Below are positions 1-4,356 of a DNA stretch of 13,619 bases, in pieces. The stretch covers positions 1 through 13,619 of the forward strand of contig CANKPO010000011.1 in the NCBI GenBank assembly GCA_947484535.1. The letters are read 5' to 3'. The notes beneath the pieces were generated by a model. The model had not been told where the DNA came from. It saw only the letters and a program-made list of their open reading frames with translations, and did not search any database. The stretch is from Caulobacteraceae bacterium (GTDB taxonomy: Bacteria > Pseudomonadota > Alphaproteobacteria > Caulobacterales > Caulobacteraceae). The first letter of the stretch is position 1; the number at the start of each line of letters is the position of its first letter. Position numbers and translations under genes: made by a program.

Positions 1-453
1 GCCGGATCAAAGCTTATCGCCATCTATACCTATGACAATTCCAAGCGGAACCCGGCCAATCCGGATCCAAACCGCACGGTGCCATGGGGCGACCAGTCCT
101 TTGACGAGATGCTCTATACCGCTCTGCGTTATCGCTGGGTGGGTGAGACCTCTGACACGCCGAACGACTTCGACGCCTTGCTCGGTAAGACCCGGATGTT
201 CGGGATCTTGGACAGCAACATGGATGGCAAGCTACAAAAGTCCGAAGCGACGGGTCGGATGGGGGCCATGATCGCCGCCAATTTCGACAAGATCGATATG
301 GAGAAGAAGGGCTATATCACCCCTGAAACCCTCAATACCGTGATGGACATGGTCTATAAGAGCCGCCGCTCAAAGCCTGCTGCGCCAGCCGCAACCGGTG
401 ACAAGACCACGGCGGCACCTGTCGCTGCTACCCCAGCCGCGCCTAAGGGCTAG
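1..453 (+). CDS. Copper type II monooxygenase-like protein with C-terminal EF-hand, partial (3' end)
   Basis: The reading frame is open from base 1 and its start lies upstream of the window, so only the last 150 residues are visible. The first part carries a YDNS-x3-NPANPDP segment followed by WGDQSFDEM. This pattern is familiar from the C-terminal domain of copper type II ascorbate-dependent monooxygenase-like proteins, where it precedes a WG-x-Q-x-x-x-EM block. After it comes a canonical EF-hand loop at 211-246 (D-S-N-M-D-G at loop positions 1-6, Glu at 12). A degenerate second loop at 295-330 has Lys at position 5 and Thr at position 12, so it probably binds calcium poorly. The protein ends in an Ala/Pro/Thr-rich low-complexity tail. 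The gene downstream is an exported redoxin starting 1 nt after this stop, so an extracytoplasmic redox pair is likely. The domain call is from motif recall and the substrate is unknown; the EF-hand is certain from sequence. Confidence 0.7.
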   Translation, partial: AGSKLIAIYTYDNSKRNPANPDPNRTVPWGDQSFDEMLYTALRYRWVGETSDTPNDFDALLGKTRMFGILDSNMDGKLQKSEATGRMGAMIAANFDKIDMEKKGYITPETLNTVMDMVYKSRRSKPAAPAATGDKTTAAPVAATPAAPKG

Positions 454-454
454 G

Positions 455-1072
455 GTGCGGCGTCAAGGCGGGGCCCTTGCGGCCCTGCTGATCCTTCTTT
501 GTCCGTGGGGCAGCGTCGCAAGCGCTGACCCCGGACTGGGCCGGGTCGAGATTGGGGCGCTAGCTCCCGACCGGGCCCTGCTCGGTGCCGATGGGCGCTC
601 CCACCGCCTGTCGGACTATCGCGGCAAGACCGTGATCTTGGAATGGACCAGTTCGGTCTGCCCCTATACCGCCAACAAATATCGCCGAGGCCTGATGCAG
701 GCCCTTCAGCGCCGTGCGGCACGGCAAGGCGCGGTGTGGCTGTCCGTCAACACCTCCGCCCCCGGAAAGCCCGGCTTTTTGACACCGGCCCAGGCCAAGG
801 CGCGGATCAAGGCTACCGGCTCTGTGGTCACAGAATTTCTGTTTGATCCGGGCGGGGCCTTTGCGCGGCCCTATGGCATTCGCACCACGCCCAGCATGGT
901 CATGATCGATGGTCAGGGGCGGGTAGTCTATCAGGGGGCCATTGATCAGGTGCCCGAACAGACCAAGCCCGATGGCAAGGACCATATCAGCGCGGCACTG
1001 GACGATCTCAAGGCTGGACGCGCGATCCGCACGCCTGAAACGCGGGCCTATGGCTGCGCGGTGGAATATTAG
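455..1072 (+). CDS. Exported redoxin (AhpC/TSA-like thioredoxin-fold protein)
   Basis: This is a 205-residue thioredoxin-fold protein of the redoxin/AhpC-TSA type. GTG at 455 is chosen as the start because AAGGG lies 5 nt upstream, the previous gene stops at 453, and this start gives a compact signal peptide (RR near the N-terminus, an Ala/Leu core, cleavage after ASA at about residue 24). A GTG at 398 is in frame but would add a long basic extension and overlap the previous gene by 56 nt. The fold shows a DYRGKTVILEW strand, a WTSSVCPYT active site with a single Cys69 and no CxxC, and the TTPSMV cis-proline segment. A second cysteine, Cys201, sits in a C-terminal YGCAVEY tail. Many redoxins of this group share that layout, so Cys69 and Cys201 may form a peroxidatic/resolving or disulfide-exchange pair (inference). 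It is probably periplasmic and co-translated with the copper protein upstream. Confidence 0.88.
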   Translation: MRRQGGALAALLILLCPWGSVASADPGLGRVEIGALAPDRALLGADGRSHRLSDYRGKTVILEWTSSVCPYTANKYRRGLMQALQRRAARQGAVWLSVNTSAPGKPGFLTPAQAKARIKATGSVVTEFLFDPGGAFARPYGIRTTPSMVMIDGQGRVVYQGAIDQVPEQTKPDGKDHISAALDDLKAGRAIRTPETRAYGCAVEY

Positions 1073-1082
1073 GGCATTAAGC

Positions 1083-1544
1083 CTATTGGGCCATAAAGGG
1101 CGATAGCTTGGCATAGAGACGCTGAACGGCCTCAACGCTATGGGCACGCACCTCGCGGGTCACATCATCCTCACCGGTTTGAAGCGGGAAGAAATAGCCA
1201 TCCTCGAGCTTTCTGATCAGCCCGCGCGATTCCAGATAGACGAGGCGGCGTCGGACCGTTTCGCGCGACATGCCCAGCCTGAGATAAATGGATTTCGCAA
1301 TTACCGCGTGATGCTGGATTTGATCAACGCTGGAAACATCTGTCGTCAATTCACCTCGATCTACGGCATCGTTCACCCCCTTGTTTGACCCGAAAAACAC
1401 AACACAGCCGAGGATAAGGGTATCGGTGACATCAAGATTGAGCTTTTCGCTACAAAGGGCCGTGAAATTGACAAGCTCGCCGACAAACAGATTCGCCATG
1501 TATCGGGCCGGAATTCCGTCTATGTCGATTGCTATTTCGGCCAT
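1083..1544 (-). CDS. Winged-helix transcriptional regulator, paralogue 1
   Basis: This is a 153-residue protein with a helical N-terminal half (residues 10-75) and a winged helix-turn-helix at about 83-121. The recognition helix reads LGMSRETVRRRL, which resembles the Crp/Fnr-type or MarR/IclR-type pattern. The wing is at about 110-121 (GLIRKLEDGYFFP), followed by a C-terminal helix. No cyclic-nucleotide domain, receiver domain or metal-binding cluster is visible, so the signal is unknown; the single Cys pair (31, 47) could be incidental. It aligns with the gene at 1774-2247 along its whole length, matching 27 of 38 positions through the HTH-wing core, and both proteins start with MA. Its stop is only 10 nt from the convergent redoxin stop. 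The start has only a weak GAGA-type ribosome site. A TATAAA -10 lies 56 nt upstream. Regulator is a firm fold-level call, but the regulon is unknown. Confidence 0.82.
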   Translation of the reverse strand: MAEIAIDIDGIPARYMANLFVGELVNFTALCSEKLNLDVTDTLILGCVVFFGSNKGVNDAVDRGELTTDVSSVDQIQHHAVIAKSIYLRLGMSRETVRRRLVYLESRGLIRKLEDGYFFPLQTGEDDVTREVRAHSVEAVQRLYAKLSPFMAQ

Positions 1545-1773
1545 TATTTTGGATCTCTCAAAAATATTGACAAAACTGAGAAAGGTATGAAAATGAGAAT
1601 TTATAGCACGCTCAACTTAAGAGTCTTACATTAGCGCTATAAAATGCTAAATATCTAGGACTTTTAAATCGGTAGTAATTGAGATCATTATTGGCGTCCG
1701 TAACATTTCAAACCCATTAACATAATCAAACAGTTACGAGAACGCCCCGACCGGTCTCGGATCGCACAACTCC
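1545..1773 (-). promoter_or_regulatory. AT-rich control region of regulator paralogue 1
   Basis: This 229-base spacer between regulators 1 and 2 is much more AT-rich than the flanking genes and has no convincing ORF. On the minus strand a TATAAA -10-like element lies at 1605-1600, without a good -35. A dyad TTAGC-N10-GCTAA spans 1631-1650 and contains the 8-bp palindrome TAGCGCTA at 1632-1639. Two TAACA boxes lie at 1701-1705 and 1718-1722, in direct orientation 17 bp apart. The dyad would lie upstream of the presumed promoter, where a regulator could bind. These are visual assignments only. Confidence 0.4.
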
Positions 1774-2247
1774 TTAAGCCTCATCAGGCATAATCTGTTT
1801 GAGGCGTTGATGCACGCGCTTGGCCATGCCGAGCATATGGACGCGGATATTACGGGAGAAATCGGCGTCACCGCGCTGGACCGGGAAGATGTAGCCCCCG
1901 TCGACCTTTTGGAATATCCCGAGCGCGGTCAAATAGACCAAGCGGCGGCGCACCGTTTCGCGCGACATGCCCAGGGTCAGATAGATGCTCTTGGCATTGA
2001 CGGGCTTGTAGGCAATCTGTTCGGGGTCGAAATTCTCGGTCGATATGGTCCCGTTATCGATCCCCTCATTGATCGCCTGCCAAGAGCTGAAATGGGCGAG
2101 GCAGGCCAAGATCTGCAGATCCGTCCCATCGATCTTGAGGTTTTCCGTAGAAAAGGCGATCAAGCCAATAAATTCACCAAGGAAAAAGGTCGACAGATAT
2201 CGGGCAGCCAAACTGTCCGGATCCGCCACATTGCCCATGTTCGCCAT
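1774..2247 (-). CDS. Winged-helix transcriptional regulator, paralogue 2
   Basis: This is a 157-residue winged-helix protein, paralogous to the gene at 1083-1544. ATG at 2247 is preferred over a TTG at 2289 because it gives an MA-x start that aligns with paralogue 1 and avoids a basic, Cys-containing extension. An ATG at 2238 is also possible, and ribosome sites are weak for all of them. The N-terminal helical segment (LAARYLSTFFLGEF) matches its sister's PARYMANLFVGEL. The HTH-wing core at about 85-123 contains the same LGMSRETVRRRLVYL recognition helix, so both proteins probably read the same or overlapping DNA sites (inference). They differ most in residues 30-83 and in the C-terminal helix, which may set dimerisation or signal input. 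A 23-bp nucleotide match covers the recognition-helix codons of both genes (1255-1277 and 1952-1974). The family is not one I can name precisely. Confidence 0.82.
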   Translation of the reverse strand: MANMGNVADPDSLAARYLSTFFLGEFIGLIAFSTENLKIDGTDLQILACLAHFSSWQAINEGIDNGTISTENFDPEQIAYKPVNAKSIYLTLGMSRETVRRRLVYLTALGIFQKVDGGYIFPVQRGDADFSRNIRVHMLGMAKRVHQRLKQIMPDEA

Positions 2248-2323
2248 TGTCTCGGCCTGACATCTCGATCTGCGAGGTGAACCCCCCAAAAGATAACATA
2301 GTAACCGTTCATCTTTTAGATAA

Positions 2324-2363
2324 TAACAAAAATTTTATATCTGGTGATATTTCTTAAATACAA
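2324..2363 (-). promoter_or_regulatory. Putative promoter of regulator paralogue 2
   Basis: Reading the minus strand, a TTGTAT -35 (2363-2358) is followed by an 18-nt spacer and a TATAAA -10 (2339-2334), predicting a start near 2327 and a leader of about 80 nt. A TAACA box at 2324-2328 sits on the predicted start, and another lies at 2294-2298 in the leader. The spacer between regulators 2 and 3 is strongly AT-rich. Consensus match by eye only. Confidence 0.45.
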
Positions 2364-2398
2364 AAAATAACTAAAACTATTTTTAATTACAGAAGTTT

Positions 2399-2890
2399 TT
2401 ACTGAGCGTGAAGTCTATTTCCGAGTTGAATCAAGGCCTCGATTTGCGCAGAGACGGAGTTAATCGTCTGGCGCGGGATCGGACAGCGATAGAGCCGCGA
2501 ATCTTCGCGGATCAACAGGCCGCGCTCTTCTAAGGACTTGCACTTACGGCGCACGGTCTGGCGCGGAATACCGCTAATATCGGACAGGCTGGCCACCGAC
2601 AGCATCCCATCGGCGAAATGACTGGTCTCGCCTTCACCGCTTTGCAGCACATCGCGGGTGGTATCAGAGGTGGCGGCCAAGAAGAAGCTGCAGAAGATCA
2701 CCGCTTCGGTATGGTCATCCTCGCCCCAACCCCGAGCCAGGTTACGGACGTTCTTGACCAGGCCATTGGTAAAGGCCTGCAGCAGGGCCAACTCGCGGAA
2801 AGACCGAACATCATCATTGGCCGATAGGGAGGCCTCAGCACGAGACGCGGTTGGCTCGAAATGATCAGCGCTCAGGTTAGCGATTGCCAT
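2399..2890 (-). CDS. Winged-helix transcriptional regulator, diverged relative (third of the array)
   Basis: This 163-residue protein has the same architecture as the two preceding regulators: an N-terminal helical region (about 28-95), an HTH at about 99-125 and a short wing (LLIREDSRLYRCP). The recognition helix reads SGIPRQTVRRKCKSL, keeping the R-x-T-V-R-R core of its neighbours but otherwise diverged. It also has a longer polar N-terminus of about 25 residues. ATG at 2890 is chosen because a perfect GGAGGG ribosome site (2903-2898) lies 7 nt upstream; an in-frame TTG at 2911 has no such support. This is the only one of the three with a strong Shine-Dalgarno, so it may be the most highly translated. 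It is transcribed toward the other two, and read-through could make one transcript. It may be an antagonist or upstream controller of the pair (speculative). Ligand and targets are unknown. Confidence 0.78.
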   Translation of the reverse strand: MAIANLSADHFEPTASRAEASLSANDDVRSFRELALLQAFTNGLVKNVRNLARGWGEDDHTEAVIFCSFFLAATSDTTRDVLQSGEGETSHFADGMLSVASLSDISGIPRQTVRRKCKSLEERGLLIREDSRLYRCPIPRQTINSVSAQIEALIQLGNRLHAQ

Positions 2891-2973
2891 AGTGGCACCC
2901 TCCAGATTCAACCTATAGCATCAAGGCTACAGCGATTTTCCGCCGCTGGAGATTCGATAGCATTAGATATCTT

Positions 2974-3005
2974 ATTATAAAATAAAATTAGTGCTCATTT
3001 TGAGC
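2974..3005 (-). promoter_or_regulatory. Putative promoter and operator-like dyad of the third regulator
   Basis: On the minus strand a perfect TATAAT -10 occupies 2979-2974, predicting a start near 2967 and a leader of about 75 nt before the GGAGGG ribosome site. No good -35 is present. Instead, a perfect dyad GCTCA-TTT-TGAGC (2993-3005) covers the -35 position, where a bound protein could either activate or block. This is consistent with autoregulation or control by a sister regulator (inference). Confidence 0.45.
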
Positions 3006-3198
3006 GCGTGTCACTTAATTTAGAAACGCTTCACATAACAATAATCAGTATTATTTCAAATGTTACGATTTTATAACAGTACACATTGGTTTATGTTACA
3101 GATTCAGAATTTCCTTACGATGTATAGGCCGATGACCATATTACAAATGCATGAAATTGTTGCATCACTGATTAATTTTTAAGCATTTTTATCTCAAG

Positions 3199-3215
3199 CC
3201 CCCCCCCCCGCCCCC
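3199..3215. repeat. Poly-C tract (C11-G-C5)
   Basis: Eleven consecutive C residues (3199-3209), one G, then five more C residues lie in an otherwise AT-rich non-coding region about 220 bases upstream of the third regulator's predicted promoter. Such tracts are prone to slipped-strand length change and to sequencing error. It is too far from any start codon to act as a simple coding phase switch. Confidence 0.9.
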
Positions 3216-3422
3216 TTTAATAAGATGACGAAGAGTATTTTCGCTCAAAACTAGACTGCCGCTGGCCGGCTCTTGGCATCATTGAGCAGGGTCCAATTAA
3301 GAGGTGCAAGGACCTTTAAATGGAAATTTCCACACCGATTTGCAACCGCTTGACCCGAGTAGAGCCCAACCCGCTAAATAGCAGGCCAGTAGGGAATCAA
3401 AAATAGGGTGAAAAATGACCGT

Positions 3423-3496
3423 TGGCTGGGGAACTAGGACTCGAACCTAGAACGACGGTACCAAAAACCGCTGTGTTACCATTACACCATTCCCCA
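3423..3496 (-). tRNA. tRNA-Gln (anticodon UUG)
   Basis: The minus strand folds into a complete cloverleaf of 74 nt including encoded CCA. The acceptor stem is TGGGGAA with TTCCCCA, and the D arm is GTGT...ACAC. The anticodon stem is GCGGT/ACCGT around the loop TTTTGGT, which places TTG at positions 34-36. The T arm is CTAGG-TTCGAGT-CCTAG, followed by discriminator G and CCA. All stems pair fully, so the gene looks intact. Its 3' end faces the AT-rich region and the regulator array, but I see no second copy of that 3' end in the window that would mark an att site. Confidence 0.95.
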
Positions 3497-3556
3497 GCAG
3501 GGGCCGCAGGGGCCATGTCCGTCAAAAGCCAGACGGCAGGTGCCCACGAGGGGCGT

Positions 3557-3585
3557 TTGTTAGCCCAAGGCGTCACCCATTGCAA
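3557..3585 (-). promoter_or_regulatory. Putative promoter of tRNA-Gln
   Basis: Reading the minus strand, TTGCAA (3585-3580) and TAACAA (3562-3557) are separated by 17 nt. They would start transcription about 55-60 nt before the mature tRNA 5' end at 3496. A short inverted repeat CCGTC/GACGG lies in the presumed leader. Confidence 0.4.
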
Positions 3586-3685
3586 CCTCTGCGCCGCCCC
3601 TAGTGCGCCCAATCTTCGGAAATTTGCGGCTTTGCGACGGCTGTAGAAATTTCGCGGTGGATAGGGGCTAGACGCGCCCGCCCGC

Positions 3686-3714
3686 TTGCGAGGCCTTTTG
3701 GCCTCATCTATAAA
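3686..3714 (+). promoter_or_regulatory. Promoter of tRNA-Pro
   Basis: TTGCGA (3686-3691), a 17-nt spacer and TATAAA (3709-3714) form a good sigma-70-type promoter, predicting a start near 3721, ten bases before the tRNA. The spacer contains a perfect inverted repeat GAGGCC-TTTT-GGCCTC (3690-3705) that overlaps the last bases of the -35. Confidence 0.65.
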
Positions 3715-3730
3715 ATTTGCCTCATAATGT

Positions 3731-3807
3731 CGGAGTATAGCTCAGTCTGGTAGAGCACCGTCTTCGGGAGGCGGGGGTCGCAGGTTCAAATCCTGCTACT
3801 CCGACCA
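3731..3807 (+). tRNA. tRNA-Pro (anticodon CGG)
   Basis: This is a complete 77-nt cloverleaf including encoded CCA. The acceptor stem is CGGAGTA/TACTCCG. The anticodon stem is CCGTC/GGCGG with one G-U pair, around the loop TTCGGGA, giving anticodon CGG. The T arm is GCAGG-TTCAAAT-CCTGC, with discriminator A followed by CCA. It is immediately followed, 3 nt after CCA, by two hairpins that may help 3' processing or termination. Confidence 0.95.
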
Positions 3808-3810
3808 CCC

Positions 3811-3845
3811 GTCAATCCGCCGCGCGAGGCGCGGCTGGGATTGAC
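3811..3845 (+). repeat. Bulged hairpin 1 (REP-like)
   Basis: The outer arms GTCAATCC (3811-3818) and GGATTGAC (3838-3845) pair perfectly. Inside, GCCGCGC (3819-3825) and GCGCGGC (3829-3835) pair around a GAG loop. Two unpaired bases (3836-3837) bulge on the 3' side. The result is a 15-bp stem. There is no T-tract, so it is not a classical intrinsic terminator. Confidence 0.85.
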
Positions 3846-3853
3846 GAGGTTCT

Positions 3854-3892
3854 CGTCACAAGCCCGCGTGCAACGCGGATGAGCTTGTGACG
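3854..3892 (+). repeat. Bulged hairpin 2 (REP-like)
   Basis: The outer arms CGTCACAAGC (3854-3863) and GCTTGTGACG (3883-3892) pair perfectly. The inner arms CCGCG (3864-3868) and CGCGG (3874-3878) pair, extended by one T-A pair with a GCA loop. Four bases (3879-3882) bulge on the 3' side. The architecture repeats hairpin 1 (outer arm, 3' bulge, GC-rich inner arm, tiny loop) with a different outer sequence. Confidence 0.85.
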
Positions 3893-3912
3893 GAATGGGA
3901 TAGGGAGATATC

Positions 3913-4167
3913 GTGGTGTGGTATGTCTACATCCTTGAAAGCGAAAGCCGTCTGGGGAAGTTCTACACAGGCTTCACCGGAGATTTAAAACGTCGTCTCT
4001 CAGAACATAATGCTGAGGCAAATGCAGGCCACACTGCAAAATATCAGCCGTGGAAACTCCATGCCTATTTTGCATTCAGGGACAAAATGGCTGCCCAAGA
4101 TTTCGAAATCTATTTGAAGACGCAAGCAGGACGCCGATTTCAGAAACTACGATTTAAGACCGGATAG
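3913..4167 (+). CDS. GIY-YIG nuclease-family small protein
   Basis: This 84-residue single-domain protein is of the small YhbQ/UPF0213-like GIY-YIG group. YVY (residues 4-6) and YTG (18-20) replace the name-giving GIY and YIG triads. They are followed by DLKRRLSEHN (24-33), with the expected Arg and His, and by an FEIYLKT segment (64-70) whose Glu65 is the likely metal-binding acid. Length and motif order are normal for the family, so it looks intact. GTG at 3913 is chosen because AGGGAG (3902-3907) lies 5 nt upstream; the next codon is also GTG. The gene sits directly behind two bulged hairpins and tRNA-Pro. Family members are predicted DNA endonucleases; a role here in repair or in cassette mobility is inference. 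Confidence 0.85.
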   Translation: MVWYVYILESESRLGKFYTGFTGDLKRRLSEHNAEANAGHTAKYQPWKLHAYFAFRDKMAAQDFEIYLKTQAGRRFQKLRFKTG

Positions 4168-4205
4168 TATGCCGGGGAACCTTATCTCACACCCAGCAAC
4201 GCAGC

Positions 4206-4225
4206 GCCGATATGACGATATCGGC
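4206..4225 (+). repeat. Inverted repeat downstream of the GIY-YIG gene
   Basis: GCCGATAT (4206-4213) and ATATCGGC (4218-4225) form a perfect 8-bp stem with a 4-base loop, 39 bases after the stop. No U-tract follows. It could be a weak or factor-dependent terminator, or a protein-binding site ahead of sppA. Confidence 0.5.
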
Positions 4226-4270
4226 TAACCGATCACCCCACCCCTGCCGCAAATCTGTGCATCAGTTCAT

Positions 4271-4298
4271 TTGACCAAGCCACAATCGTCACTAGGTT
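4271..4298 (+). promoter_or_regulatory. Putative sppA promoter
   Basis: TTGACC (4271-4276) and TAGGTT (4293-4298) are separated by 16 nt, about 60 bases before the sppA start. The -35 is strong and the -10 weak, which is common in alphaproteobacteria. Confidence 0.45.
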
Positions 4299-4356
4299 GT
4301 GATAGGGTAAAACTTCGAACCCCATTCTTCAGCACGCCCTTTGGCGGGAGCCTTTG

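Larger units (their letters stand above)
2891..3422. other. Long AT-rich intergenic region without a convincing gene
   Basis: This stretch of about 530 bases lies between the third regulator and the tRNA-Gln gene. The part from about 2960 to 3240 is strongly AT-rich compared with the window. It holds the promoter/dyad of the third regulator, four TAACA/TGTTA boxes (3036-3040, 3061-3065, 3074-3078, 3094-3098, the middle two forming an inverted pair with an 8-nt gap), and a C11-G-C5 tract at 3199-3215. The remainder (3240-3422) returns to mixed composition with no recognisable signal. A 40-codon frame at 3060-3182 lacks a ribosome site and is not called as a gene. Confidence 0.6.

Noticed and set aside
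560..1147. A 195-codon frame on - opposite the redoxin
   Set aside because: It overlaps the redoxin almost fully and runs into the end of the first regulator. There is no ribosome site and no domain.
3060..3182. A 40-codon frame on + in the AT-rich region, possible small peptide
   Set aside because: There is no Shine-Dalgarno and the composition reflects the AT-rich DNA. It could only be rescued by ribosome profiling or conservation.
3423..3496. tRNA-Gln as an attachment site with a duplicated 3' end
   Set aside because: I found no second copy of the tRNA 3' segment elsewhere in the window and no integrase gene.
3397..3646. Open frames on both strands across tRNA-Gln
   Set aside because: They overlap an intact tRNA cloverleaf and have no protein features.
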